Source: an uncultured cyanobacterium
GTDB taxonomy: Bacteria > Cyanobacteriota > Cyanobacteriia > Thermostichales > Thermostichaceae
Length of the DNA: 64,000 nucleotides
Assembly (NCBI GenBank): GCA_937944885.1
Contig: CALFBB010000027.1
Location: forward strand, 1-64,000
Direction: 5' to 3'
A program made the translations under genes and the position numbers. Of this stretch, positions 26,269 through 35,973 are shown one piece after another. Within the stretch, counting starts at the first letter, position 1; every line of letters begins with the position of its first letter. The notes under the pieces are model-generated. The model did no database searches and had not been told where the DNA came from. It saw only the letters and a list, made by a program, of their open reading frames with translations.

Positions 26269-27453
26269 ATGTCTGCTTCTCCTTATCTGGCGGCCTACTT
26301 GTCAAGCCGACCCAACCCCGCGAAACTCTCCACCCCCTCCACCGTGGCTGAACTAACCGAGATTCTCAAATCAGGACAGAGGCTACTGGTGGCCGGCAAC
26401 GGCAGCAAGTTGAGTTGGGGCAATCCGACAGGAGGTGAAGATCTGCTGGTGAGTACCTGCCGGCTGAACCGCTTGGTGGATCACGCGGCTGCTGACCTTA
26501 CCGTTACTGTGGAGGCGGGGATGACCCTGGCCCAATTGCAGCAGATCTTGGCGGAAAAAGGGCAATGGTGGCCGGTGGATCCCCTCTATCCCGACTGGGC
26601 CACCCTAGGTGGGATCATCGCCACCGCCGATACGGGTTCTCTGCGGCAGCGCTACGGCGGCATCCGCGATCTACTCTTGGGGATCACCTTTGTGCGGGCG
26701 GATGGAGAAGTGGCCAAAGCCGGTGGACGGGTGGTGAAAAATGTAGCTGGCTACGACCTGATGAAGCTGTTTACCGGATCCCTGGGTAGCTTGGGGATTT
26801 TGACCCAGGTAAGCTTGCGACTGTACCCTCTCCCCGCCCTCCAGGGTTGCCTCCAAGGAAGGGGATCCCTGCCGGATTTGGAGGGGTTTTGTCGGCAGGT
26901 TTTGCAGGCAAAGTTGAGTCCGGTCGGACTGGATCTGGGGCTAGATGGAGGTGAACCCTATGTGGCGATCCTCTTTCACGGCTCGCAGCCGGTGATTGCT
27001 GAGCAGGTGGCCCAAACCCGAGCCTTAGGCGAGACACTCGACTGGCAAGCAAAGATCCAAGAAGGGAGGGTGCTAACAACTACGGCAGGGCAGACCTCGA
27101 CAACTTTTCCACCCGGCGGGATCCCTTCCGAAACCATACTGGTGAAATTTGGCTGTCTGCCCAACCAAAGCTTAGGGGTTTTGCAAGAGTTTCAAGCTCT
27201 TTTCCCCGGTTGCTCAGTCCAATTGCATCGGGGCTGTGGCCTGGGACGGGCTTGGTTAACCCACCCAGAGAAGGGATCCCTGGAAAAACTGCAGCAGCAC
27301 CTAAAGTCCGTTGGCGGTTTTCTCACCCTACTGCAGGCCCCCTCCCCCTTGAAAGCAGCCCTAGCCCTAGACCTTGGGCCCGCTGGGATCCTGATGGATA
27401 AACTCCGCCAGCAATTTGATCCCCGCCGCACCTTTAGCTCTGGCCCCCTTTAA
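26269..27453 (+). CDS. glcE: Glycolate oxidase/dehydrogenase FAD-binding subunit GlcE
   Basis: 394 residues. A PCMH-type FAD domain fills the first half: 'LLVAGNGSKLSWGNP', 'LTVTVEAGMTLAQLQQIL', 'GGIIATADTGSLRQRYGGIRDLLLGITFVRADGEV' and 'VVKNVAGYDLMKLFTGSLGSLGILTQVSLRL'. The shortened C-terminal half lacks the full GlcD cap, as expected for GlcE. With GlcD and GlcF it oxidises photorespiratory glycolate to glyoxylate. glcD and glcF are not in the window, as is usual in cyanobacteria where these genes are scattered. Confidence 0.88.
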   Translation: MSASPYLAAYLSSRPNPAKLSTPSTVAELTEILKSGQRLLVAGNGSKLSWGNPTGGEDLLVSTCRLNRLVDHAAADLTVTVEAGMTLAQLQQILAEKGQWWPVDPLYPDWATLGGIIATADTGSLRQRYGGIRDLLLGITFVRADGEVAKAGGRVVKNVAGYDLMKLFTGSLGSLGILTQVSLRLYPLPALQGCLQGRGSLPDLEGFCRQVLQAKLSPVGLDLGLDGGEPYVAILFHGSQPVIAEQVAQTRALGETLDWQAKIQEGRVLTTTAGQTSTTFPPGGIPSETILVKFGCLPNQSLGVLQEFQALFPGCSVQLHRGCGLGRAWLTHPEKGSLEKLQQHLKSVGGFLTLLQAPSPLKAALALDLGPAGILMDKLRQQFDPRRTFSSGPL

Positions 27454-27461
27454 CTAGCCGG

Positions 27462-28619
27462 CTACAAAGTCCCAAAGCGAGCAGGCAAGGGGATCCCAAG
27501 CATCTCCAACAATTTTTTCGCAGCATCCTGGCCTGATAGCCAAGCCCCCTCAATGCGGCCTCCTGCACACCAATCCCCCGCACACACCAGCGGTAACCCT
27601 TTCGCATCGGAGGAACAGGGAACCCGGGTTCCCAAGCTAACCAACCCCAGAGGTTCAACCGGTAAAGAGTAGCGCCAGCAATGGACTTGCATCCACACCG
27701 GCGTAGCCAACTCCGGCTGAACCCGTTTGCCAACATGGGCCAACAATTCTCGCCCCGCTTGTTCCAGCTCAGACGGGGTAGCATCCCCATACAAAGAAGA
27801 CCACTCCGCCCCCCCATGCACCACCACCACCGGCGGTATTGAGCTTGAGCGTTTGCTGCTATCCAACCCTATCCAGGCCAGGAGGGGATCCCCCAGACAC
27901 TTAATCCCTTTCCATTCCAGCAGCGGCATTCCCTCCCCATAGCCGGCCAACACGGCAACACAGGACAGATATTCGGCGGATTTCAGTAAGGACAGCAGAT
28001 TGTTGGTGGGGGGGATGGCCTCTTGCAGCAGCGGTAGCATCTGAGGGGCTGGGATTGCCACCACCAGTGATGCAGCCTGATAAACATTGCCATTATCCGC
28101 GATGACCTGCCAGGTTTTCTGCAGCGGTTTCAGACTGACCACACGGGTTTGCCGAAGCGCCTGGAGCGGGGTTGCCATGTACTTGGCCAGAGCTGACATA
28201 CCCTGCGGACAGATATAGCGCGGTTTTTGATCATTGGGATCTTCCGGGCGTAGGCCATCGGCATCCAACAGGTGTAGCGAGCGCGTCCATTCCGTCAGGA
28301 GACCCAAAGCCACCAGCTCCTTCACCCAGCGGTTCAGACCATCCGAATCAGCAGTTAGATATTGGGCTCCGTGATCCACCGGCACCATTTGCCCGGCATG
28401 TTCAACTCGGCGCGTGGCCATGCGTCCCCCCAAACCGGCGGATTTCTCCAGGACCAAAACCTGTAGCCCTGCCCGCAGCAGTTGCCTGGCACAGACCAAA
28501 CCGGCTACCCCAGCTCCGACCACAATCACATCAGCCAACTGTGAGTTTGTTCCATCAGCCTGAGTTTCTGCTGCTTGAGTCTCTTCATCCGACATACTAA
28601 GCCTACTAACCGGATTCAC
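27462..28619 (-). CDS. FAD-dependent oxidoreductase, renalase/amine oxidase-like
   Basis: 385 residues. FAD fold 'VIVVGAGVAGLVCARQLLRAGLQVLVLEKSAGLGGRMATRR' begins near residue 30. 'HGAQYLTADSDGL' and the closing 'GLPLVCAGDWCAGGRIEGAWLSGQDAA' are typical of the renalase-like NAD(P)/FAD oxidoreductases (COG3380). The first ~28 residues are polar and probably not part of the fold, and ATG 28592 (MSDEE) is an alternative start. In bacteria renalase oxidises isomeric dihydronicotinamides, but the cyanobacterial substrate is not established. Convergent with glcE, 8 bp between stops. Confidence 0.8.
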   Translation of the reverse strand: MNPVSRLSMSDEETQAAETQADGTNSQLADVIVVGAGVAGLVCARQLLRAGLQVLVLEKSAGLGGRMATRRVEHAGQMVPVDHGAQYLTADSDGLNRWVKELVALGLLTEWTRSLHLLDADGLRPEDPNDQKPRYICPQGMSALAKYMATPLQALRQTRVVSLKPLQKTWQVIADNGNVYQAASLVVAIPAPQMLPLLQEAIPPTNNLLSLLKSAEYLSCVAVLAGYGEGMPLLEWKGIKCLGDPLLAWIGLDSSKRSSSIPPVVVVHGGAEWSSLYGDATPSELEQAGRELLAHVGKRVQPELATPVWMQVHCWRYSLPVEPLGLVSLGTRVPCSSDAKGLPLVCAGDWCAGGRIEGAWLSGQDAAKKLLEMLGIPLPARFGTL

Positions 28620-28813
28620 ACTTTCGATTGCCCCAGCCCATGGAGCACCGCTGCTCCTGTGAACAGCAGGCCAACTCTTTGAGTGGAGCAGAGCATCATT
28701 GCAATTCTATCGGCCCAGAGGTGACAAACTCTCGTTTGCCCGCCATTGCCTGCAATCTGGCCTAGAGCTTGGGGCTGCCAAAAACAAAGGCTAGATTGAC
28801 CAAGACTGTTTAA

Positions 28814-29170
28814 ACTAAATGTATAGAAGTTGATTATGATAAATGTATAGAAGTTGATTATGAACTTCTTAGGAAATCTCCCGAGTCAGCAATTTTAGTA
28901 CACTTTGGCACCGATATATGTCAGAGTATTCAGTATTTTTACTGAAGCTCAAAAGCATGAAGGCATTATAATTAATGAAAACATCTTGTAAGTCAACTTA
29001 AAATTGTGGCTCAAGCTATGTTATGTTTAAAAGTTTATATTTGAAAATTGTGCGCAATCCTTACGCAGCATCCGATGATTGAGTTGGAGTTGTACTACTA
29101 CTGGCTGATGAAGGGAGAGTTTTTGAAAGCGCTCTGCTGTATCACCGGTGAAGATACTGCGTTTTGCAAC
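28814..29170 (+). pseudogene. Candidate decayed coding region, multiply frameshifted
   Basis: Reading plus-strand frames in order gives protein-like pieces interrupted by stops or shifts. From 28814: 'KCIEVDYELLRKSPESAILV' then 'HFGTDICQSIQYF'. After a shift at a T run: 'TEAQKHEGIIINENIL' and a stop near 28990. Then 'KIVAQAMLCLKVYI', and after another shift 'FENCAQSLRSIR'. Finally 'MIELELYYYWLMKGEFLKAL' and 'CCITGEDTAFCN' before a stop. The composition looks coding, but no single frame is open and no start is seen. Parent family not recognised. Chance short frames in AT-rich DNA are the alternative. Confidence 0.35.
28816..28863. repeat. 24-bp perfect tandem duplication
   Basis: A 24-bp unit beginning TAAATGTATAGAAG occupies 28816-28839 and 28840-28863 without mismatch. 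The length is a multiple of three and repeats eight codons (DKCIEVDY) of the candidate remnant. Confidence 0.95.
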
Positions 29171-29270
29171 TGAGGATATCGCGCTCTTCTGACGCGATTT
29201 TAGGGAGCAACAAAAAAGCCTAAAGATCAGTTTCTCTCCATCAATTGTTTTCCATGAAGGAGGCGATGCC

Positions 29271-29648
29271 ATGCAAAAGATCGAGGCTAGTCTAGCTCAG
29301 GCCTTGGAAATTGCCGGAGCTCTAGGAGTAGCTTTGGGTGACTGGAAAAGTGGCATGTGCTTGGGGTTCAAGGGCATCGACAATTCTGCTTTTCCCACAG
29401 CCAACTTAGAGCTAGCTGTAGCAGGTAATACCGAAGTTATTCGCGCCAAAATGCGAGTTGCGGAGGCTTTGAAATTGGAAGTTAGTATCGAGGAAATTCT
29501 GATTGTTCTAGATACTCAATATCACTTGATTCGAATCATTAGATCAATCAATGGATTGTTTTTCTACTTGGTTTTGGATCGTGAGAAGAGTAACCTGGCC
29601 CTTGCCCGTATTAAGCTCAACCAACTGGAAGCTGAACTGAGGATCTGA
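29271..29648 (+). CDS. Roadblock/LC7-like small protein
   Basis: 125 residues with AAGGAGG upstream of the ATG. The layout resembles bacterial roadblock/LC7 (MglB-like) proteins: a first helix 'LAQALEIAGALGVALGDWKSGMCLG', a central helix 'TEVIRAKMRVAEALKLEVSIEEILIVLDTQYHLIRII', and strand 'GLFFYLVLDREKSNLALARIKLNQLEAEL'. Such proteins commonly regulate small Ras-like GTPases, but none is adjacent. Its codons are more AT-ending than the neighbours and it lies beside degraded AT-rich DNA, which suggests acquisition or relaxed selection. Family assignment is by pattern only. Confidence 0.65.
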   Translation: MQKIEASLAQALEIAGALGVALGDWKSGMCLGFKGIDNSAFPTANLELAVAGNTEVIRAKMRVAEALKLEVSIEEILIVLDTQYHLIRIIRSINGLFFYLVLDREKSNLALARIKLNQLEAELRI

Positions 29649-29735
29649 GGATTTCTTGTGCCTTGCTTGCAGGGATAAAAGCTCAAGTGCTTCAAGCGCA
29701 AAAAATCTCCTCTTGTTCTCGGGCGTGTATCATTA

Positions 29736-29757
29736 TATTTGAAATTTTATTTGAAAT
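29736..29757. repeat. Period-12 partial tandem repeat abutting tRNA-Leu
   Basis: TATTTGAAAT occurs at 29736-29745 and 29748-29757, a 12-bp period. The second copy touches the 3' end of the tRNA gene. Confidence 0.7.
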
Positions 29758-29839
29758 GCGGAACCGGGGACTTGAACCCCGAAGGCATTGCTGCCACTAG
29801 AACCTGAATCTAGCGCGTCTACCATTCCGCCAGTTCCGC
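29757..29839 (-). tRNA. tRNA-Leu (anticodon CAG)
   Basis: 83 nt. Acceptor GCGGAAC pairs with GTTCCGC, discriminator A. The anticodon stem CTAGA/TCTAG encloses TTCAGGT with anticodon CAG. A long variable arm (about GTGGCAGCAATGCCTTC) is typical of class II tRNA-Leu, and the T arm GGGGTTCAAGTCCCC is intact. CCA is not encoded. Confidence 0.95.
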
Positions 29840-30010
29840 AGCGATCTACAAGTCTGCCTAAGGACAGGATACCTGTCAAGAGCTAGACAGGATCTGGCTC
29901 AGTATTTGGCAGCAACAGTTGTAGGGGTGCTCTGCTTTGGCGGGTGTAAGCCTATTGGTTAAGACTCGTCTAGTCCATCCAGTTGTGCTAAGCTCTGCTG
30001 CGCATCTTGA

Positions 30011-31123
<1,113 letters not shown>

Positions 31124-31129
31124 CCTGGC

Positions 31130-31900
31130 TTAGGGGTTGGGTTTGGTCGGGACAGGGATAGTCGAAGAAATCGAAGAAACCGTCGCTTTGGCAGGTATGG
31201 GCGGAGGCTCTAAAGGAGAGTGCTCCAAGCTGAAGCAGTAGCCAACGCTGCGTACCGTTTGGATCAAGTTCGGTTGACGGGGATCCCGTTCCAGTTTTTT
31301 GCGCAAGGAGAGAATGTGGGTATCGACGGTACGCGGGTTATCCGTGGAATCCGGCCAAGCTCGCTCCAGTAGCTCCATGCGAGAAACGGGATCCCCGTTG
31401 GCTTGAACCAGCACCATCAACAAACTAAATTCTTGTGGGGTGAGGTCGATCCCTTCACCAGCCAGGGTAACGCGCCGTTGAACCAAGTCGATCTTCAGCT
31501 CCCCATACTGCAAAAAGGTGGGCGGAACACTGCGACGAAATCGACGGGCCAGTGCCTGGATATGAGCATCCAGCAATTGCATACTGAGGGGCTTGGTCAG
31601 GTAATCATCTGCCCCTGCTTCTAGTCCGGCGATGATGTCTGCTTCCGATCCCCGTTGAGAGAGCAACAGAATCAACAGATCACAATGGCGGTGGGCCCAC
31701 TGGCACAGTTGCAACCCAGCCCGGTTGGAGAGCTCTGCATCCAAAATCATCAGGTGAATGAGTTGCTGTTGCAGCAAGGATTTGGCCTGGCGGATCGTAT
31801 CGACTTCACAAACCTGGTGCCCCGCCTGTTGCAGATGCCAACACAACAGGCCGCGCAGGTGAGGATTGCCTTCGACCACCAAGATGTGCAGGTGTTGCAT
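31130..31900 (-). CDS. OmpR/PhoB-family response regulator with altered acidic pocket
   Basis: 256 residues: receiver (about 4-118) plus winged-helix DNA-binding domain (about 130-230: 'LTPQEFSLLMVLVQANGDPVSR', 'DTHILSLRKKLERDP', 'TVRSVGYCF'). The phosphoacceptor Asp ('LMILDAEL') and Lys ('LTKPLS') are present. The metal-binding acidic pair reads VVEGN in place of VVEDD or VVDDD, so one acid is missing and phosphorylation may be weak or constitutive. The C-terminal tail after 'YCFSL' is Pro/Ser/Thr-rich. No histidine kinase is nearby. Its stop lies 6 bp from the convergent tgt stop. Confidence 0.87.
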   Translation of the reverse strand: MQHLHILVVEGNPHLRGLLCWHLQQAGHQVCEVDTIRQAKSLLQQQLIHLMILDAELSNRAGLQLCQWAHRHCDLLILLLSQRGSEADIIAGLEAGADDYLTKPLSMQLLDAHIQALARRFRRSVPPTFLQYGELKIDLVQRRVTLAGEGIDLTPQEFSLLMVLVQANGDPVSRMELLERAWPDSTDNPRTVDTHILSLRKKLERDPRQPNLIQTVRSVGYCFSLEHSPLEPPPIPAKATVSSISSTIPVPTKPNP

Positions 31901-32105
31901 GGCCGTCTTCAGGAGGGAGCAATGAAGAAAGTTGGCTGACCAAGAACACGATGAAGCTGTTCACTTCGGGGGGAAATAGGCGATGCGCCTCCGTAACAAC
32001 TTGCCCAAGCGCTTCTCCGGCTACTCATCTCGTCCAGCCACATCATAGATAGCACCTCGGCTGCGGGCAATGCTGGTAAACTAAGGTGCCGGTTTGCCAT
32101 ACTCC

Positions 32106-33188
32106 ATGACCGACTCACTTTCTTCGATTTCCGAACGTAAGCAGGATCACTTGGACATTGTTCTAGAGCAGGATGTCTCTGCCAAAGGGATCCGCACCGG
32201 GTTTGAACGGTTTTTTTTCGAGCATGTGGCTCTGCCGGAGTTGCATCTGGATCAGATCGACTTGAGCAGTGATTTCTTGGGCAAACGACTGCAAGCTCCT
32301 CTCCTCATCAGCAGCATGACCGGCGGAACCGGATCCGCCCATGAGATCAATTTGCAATTGGCTGCTGCCGCCCAACATCTGGGTATTGCCATGGGGGTGG
32401 GATCCCAGCGGGCTGCCCTAGAACATCCGGAATTGACCTGGACCTATCAAGTGCGCAAGGTTGCACCCGATATTCTTCTGCTGGCCAATTTGGGGGCGGT
32501 ACAGCTCAACTACGGCTATGGGCTGGAGCAAGCCCGGCGGGCGGTGGAGATGATCGAGGCGGATGGGCTGATTTTACATCTCAACCCTCTGCAAGAGGCG
32601 GTGCAACCCCATGGGGATCGGGATTGGCGGGGGCTGTACGCTCGCATCGAGCAGTTGGTGGCGCAATTGCCGGTGCCGGTGGTGGTCAAAGAAGTGGGGA
32701 ATGGCCTGAGTGCAACGGTGGCTCGCCGGTTGGCGGAATGTGGGGTGGCGGTTTTGGATGTGGCCGGCGCCGGAGGGACCAGTTGGAGTGAGGTGGAGGC
32801 GCATCGGCAACCGGATCCGCTGCGCAAGCGCATTGCCCATGCTTTTGTGGGGTGGGGGATCCCGACTGCTTTGGCGCTGCTGGAGATTCGCCGTCAGTTG
32901 CCCCATTTGCCTTTGGTGGCCAGCGGAGGGATTCGCAACGGCATTGATGTCGCCAAGGCCATTCGCCTGGGGGCCAATCTGGTAGGAATGGCTGCCCCGG
33001 TTTTACGGGCGGTCTGTGGGGCACAGGAGCAAGCGGTGATCGAGGCAATTCAAGCGGTGATTGAGGAGTTGCGCATTGCGGCTTTCTGTACAGGATCAAG
33101 TGACCTGAACCGGCTCAAACAGGCCACCCTCCGCCGCCAGGATACTTGGGATCCAGTCCCTACACCCCGATCACCTGCCACAGGCTAA
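32106..33188 (+). CDS. fni: Isopentenyl-diphosphate delta-isomerase, type 2 (FMN-dependent)
   Basis: 360 residues from ATG 32106. A TTG at 32094 would add four. Features: 'RKQDHLDIVL' N-terminus, 'APLLISSMTGGTGSAHEINLQLAAAAQHLGIAMGVGSQRA', 'LHLNPLQEAVQPHGDRDW', 'VVVKEVGNGLS', 'VAGAGGTSW' and 'ASGGIRNGIDVAKAIRLGANLVGMAAP', the FMN phosphate site. It interconverts IPP and DMAPP for carotenoids, phytol and quinones. The 3' end overlaps the convergent Fe-S membrane protein gene by 29 bp. Confidence 0.95.
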   Translation: MTDSLSSISERKQDHLDIVLEQDVSAKGIRTGFERFFFEHVALPELHLDQIDLSSDFLGKRLQAPLLISSMTGGTGSAHEINLQLAAAAQHLGIAMGVGSQRAALEHPELTWTYQVRKVAPDILLLANLGAVQLNYGYGLEQARRAVEMIEADGLILHLNPLQEAVQPHGDRDWRGLYARIEQLVAQLPVPVVVKEVGNGLSATVARRLAECGVAVLDVAGAGGTSWSEVEAHRQPDPLRKRIAHAFVGWGIPTALALLEIRRQLPHLPLVASGGIRNGIDVAKAIRLGANLVGMAAPVLRAVCGAQEQAVIEAIQAVIEELRIAAFCTGSSDLNRLKQATLRRQDTWDPVPTPRSPATG

Positions 33189-35694
33189 CGGTCAACAGTA
33201 GTGCCCCCAAATGCAAGGGCCACTGCAGACCTTGGCGGGCTATCTTTTGGATCAACACCCAGGAAAGCAGCAGGCCCAAGATCAAGGTGCATCCCTGCAG
33301 AAAGTCAATCACCGCCGGATGGGCACTCCAACCGGGGAGGGTGGATCCCACTTGGCCAAACGTTGCCCAAGTAACCGGCAGGATTTGCCCGGCCTCCGTT
33401 AAAAAAAGGGGCCAGTAAAAGGCCAAGGTACCCCCGAGCACCAGAGGTAAGTAGCCGTAGATCATCTCGGCAAATCCCCGCTGCCCCTTTCTCCGACCTT
33501 GCCCCAGCCAAGTCAATCCATAAGCCAAAAGCGGGATCAGACTAGGGATCCCCAGCGCCAGCAGAGAGGCTCCTAAGTGGGGCCAAAACTTTTGCAGATC
33601 CCAGCTCAACCCCCCCACCTGTTCAACCCAAGTCATTACCCGGGGCAAACAATGGAGGTAAATCCCCCCCAGCAGCAGCAACAGCAAAGCCACCTCATGG
33701 GGGCGGGGGGTATGGGTTGTCCACAGTTCAATTCCCGGTGGGCGCAGGTTGAACTCCACCGAGCGGTGCGGGCAAGCCTTGAGGCAGGTCATACAGAGGA
33801 CGCAGTCTTTGTTGTCCTGCAGTTGGGCCGGATGGGAGTAGAGAGGGCAGCCCCCCGTTGCCATCCCCTCGCCTTTGGCCGGCCCCCCCTTGTAGCACTG
33901 GTAGGTGGTGCACTCCGCCGAACAGGTACCCTGCTGTGCCCGTAGCTCCGTTATGGCGAGTTTGGCATACAGACCATTCATGCCGCCGATTGGGCAGAGA
34001 TAACGGCACCAAAAGCGCCGCTCAAACAACAAGGAGCAGACCACCGCTCCGCCCGTAATCAGCAACAGCAACCACGCCGATAGATAGGCCGTATTCGGCA
34101 AATCCCAAATCTCTTCCCACAAGAAAATCAGGCCAAACCCGGTTAATAAAATCCATCCCCCCCAGCGCTCCGCCCATGCTCGGGGCCATTTTTTCAGTTG
34201 CCGCGGCCAGATCCACAGGGACACCTTTTGCGCCAGTTCCCCATAGATCATAAAAGGGCAAACCGCACACCATATTCTGCCCAAAAAGGGGAAGATCATA
34301 AGAATCACCGGCCACCACCAGGCCCAAAACAAGTTCAGGCCGATGTTGTGGGCCCGATCCTGCGGCCCCCAAAACAGCAGAAAGACAACCAGTGTGTACA
34401 GGGGCAGCACCAGGCCGTAGTTGAGGCGATCCGGCCACCAAGGGCTACGCAGAAATTTTCGCAGATTCGGATAGGCATTGAGCAAATTGAGACGAAATTG
34501 CTTACCCCGTGGCTGAGAAGGCCAAAACACCTCTTCGTTCAACACCGCTGCCCCTGCTGCCTGAACCACCGCCCGCTCAATCAAATTGCGCAATTCCCGT
34601 GAATTGCCGGGGTAATCATAGCTTTGCAAGCGCCGCAGGGCTTCCGGACTGAGGCGGGGTTTGGGGATCCCCCGGCGACGGCTACAAAGACTGAGGAAAT
34701 ACTCTGCTTTGGCTTTAATATCGGCTTTGCGCACCCGCAGCGGCGGTACCTTGATGGCAGTCACCCAGGGCTCCAGAGCAGGGATCACCCGTTCCGACAC
34801 CATAAGAATCCGACAGCGACAAGGGCGGGGATCCGCTGTTGCTTCACTCTCTCCCCGCTGCACCGGTGTGTAGGATCCCGTCTCCAGTAGCTGGAGGATC
34901 TTCGGCATCAACTCAGCGGGTAACTCTTGGATGTTGTTGAGCAGAAGAGTGCCTTCCCCCAGCCATTCCAGCAATCCCGGCTTGCCCCCGGCTCGCCCAA
35001 ACAAATCCGCTCCACTAGCCTGCAGAGCGCTGCAATCCAGCTTAATCATCGGTTGGCGACGGTAAGGGGAGCCAAAGTGGATCAAAGCAGCAATGTTGTC
35101 TTTTTCTAGGCCCGGTTCCCCGAAGATCAAAATCGGCTGGCGGCTGTGGGCAGCTTCCTTGACCTGTTGCCGCAACCGCACTGCATAGCGGCTAGGGCCG
35201 ACAATGCCCCGATCCACCTTCGGGACCAAATAGGGTCGCAAAGCCACCTGACGTTCTTGTTCGTAGCTGAGGCGAGCAGTCATCTCGGCCAGGGCTTCCA
35301 CCAATTCCTGAGCTTCCACTTGGTTAGACAGCCAGCTTGCCACCTGAGGATGCTCTGCTACCCAAGCCCGCACCGCAGCAGCAGGGATCCAACCCAAGCT
35401 CCCATCCGAAAGAGCAACCACACTGCAGGACAGGGGCTGCTCCGTCAGCACCTCCTTCAAGCCGGTTATGGATCCCGGCAATAGACATACCTGCGACAGA
35501 GGATCCCGTTGTTCCCATCGCCCCTGGAATAGGATCTGGATCCCATCGGGCACCGTTGCGGCTTCTGCCAAAGCCTGCCCTTGCCGAAAGGGGCGCTCCT
35601 GCATCTGTTCGGCCAGGGGATACAAACTCTCCGGCGGCAAGGCTTGAAATAAGGTGTGAATTTTAAGCCACTGGGCACGCTCTGCCGGGATCAT
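33160..35694 (-). CDS. Fusion protein: cNMP-binding-like domain + degenerate AAA+ + NapH/NosR-like polyferredoxin membrane domain
   Basis: 844 residues. About 10-125 looks like a cyclic-nucleotide-binding-type beta roll ('LFQALPPESLYPLAEQM'). About 160-385 follows the sigma54-activator AAA+ core ('GIVGPSRYAVRLRQQV', 'LKLDCSAL' equivalent, 'LRVRKADI', 'YDYPGNSRELRNLIERAV'). Walker A keeps only a G192-to-K198 skeleton (GEPGLEKD). The Walker B DE pair is Asn253-Asn254 and the GAFTGA loop is absent. From about 425 there are roughly six to eight membrane helices with NapH/NosR-type cysteines: WCAVCP (475-480), WCRYLCP (562-568), CSAECTTYQC (591-600) and the ferredoxin motif CVLCMTCLKACP (631-642). 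I infer a membrane redox sensor or electron-transfer protein with a regulatory, probably non-hydrolysing head. Confidence 0.85.
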   Translation of the reverse strand: MIPAERAQWLKIHTLFQALPPESLYPLAEQMQERPFRQGQALAEAATVPDGIQILFQGRWEQRDPLSQVCLLPGSITGLKEVLTEQPLSCSVVALSDGSLGWIPAAAVRAWVAEHPQVASWLSNQVEAQELVEALAEMTARLSYEQERQVALRPYLVPKVDRGIVGPSRYAVRLRQQVKEAAHSRQPILIFGEPGLEKDNIAALIHFGSPYRRQPMIKLDCSALQASGADLFGRAGGKPGLLEWLGEGTLLLNNIQELPAELMPKILQLLETGSYTPVQRGESEATADPRPCRCRILMVSERVIPALEPWVTAIKVPPLRVRKADIKAKAEYFLSLCSRRRGIPKPRLSPEALRRLQSYDYPGNSRELRNLIERAVVQAAGAAVLNEEVFWPSQPRGKQFRLNLLNAYPNLRKFLRSPWWPDRLNYGLVLPLYTLVVFLLFWGPQDRAHNIGLNLFWAWWWPVILMIFPFLGRIWCAVCPFMIYGELAQKVSLWIWPRQLKKWPRAWAERWGGWILLTGFGLIFLWEEIWDLPNTAYLSAWLLLLITGGAVVCSLLFERRFWCRYLCPIGGMNGLYAKLAITELRAQQGTCSAECTTYQCYKGGPAKGEGMATGGCPLYSHPAQLQDNKDCVLCMTCLKACPHRSVEFNLRPPGIELWTTHTPRPHEVALLLLLLGGIYLHCLPRVMTWVEQVGGLSWDLQKFWPHLGASLLALGIPSLIPLLAYGLTWLGQGRRKGQRGFAEMIYGYLPLVLGGTLAFYWPLFLTEAGQILPVTWATFGQVGSTLPGWSAHPAVIDFLQGCTLILGLLLSWVLIQKIARQGLQWPLHLGALLLTVSLWQVIGV

Positions 35695-35830
35695 CTATGG
35701 TGCCTCTTGCTGCTGAAATTCCGATAGCTGTATTATCCTGTCGGTTTTTGGGGAGCTGCGGGGTTGTTGAGATCCTTTACCAAGTCATGGCCCTACCCTG
35801 TGCATCCTGACGAGAATGGGGTTTTCTTCA

Positions 35831-35872
35831 ACAGCACAGAGATAACAGCACAGAGATAACAGCACAGAGATG
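35831..35872. repeat. Three 14-bp tandem repeats
   Basis: ACAGCACAGAGAT(A/G) is repeated three times head to tail (35831-35844, 35845-35858, 35859-35872) in the spacer upstream of the AAA+/Fe-S gene. Confidence 0.93.
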
Positions 35873-35953
35873 TCCAAGAGATGCTTGGTCGGTATTTTTA
35901 GGAAAGATTCCGTTGGATGACTAGCAAATCTCGGTTGCGGCCGTGCCGACAAA

Positions 35954-35973
35954 CTCTTCCTGGCTCTTCCTGG
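35954..35973. repeat. 10-bp tandem duplication abutting the stop of the following gene
   Basis: CTCTTCCTGG occurs twice head to tail, ending one base before the minus-strand gene's stop codon at 35974. Confidence 0.85.

Larger units (their letters stand above)
28620..29270. other. AT-rich spacer holding a probable gene remnant
   Basis: 651 bp, clearly more AT-rich from about 28800 than the flanking genes. It includes a 24-bp tandem duplication and protein-like fragments on the plus strand (separate entries). No intact gene, tRNA or terminator is visible. A strong AAGGAGG at its right end belongs to the roadblock-like gene. Confidence 0.6.

Noticed and set aside
29027-29272. Minus-strand 81-residue frame upstream of the roadblock-like gene
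   Set aside because: It covers that gene's ribosome site and the opposite strand of the candidate remnant. The composition is not convincing.
35831-35872. CRISPR-like array
   Set aside because: The repeats are only 14 bp, directly abutting without spacers, so this is a tandem duplication.
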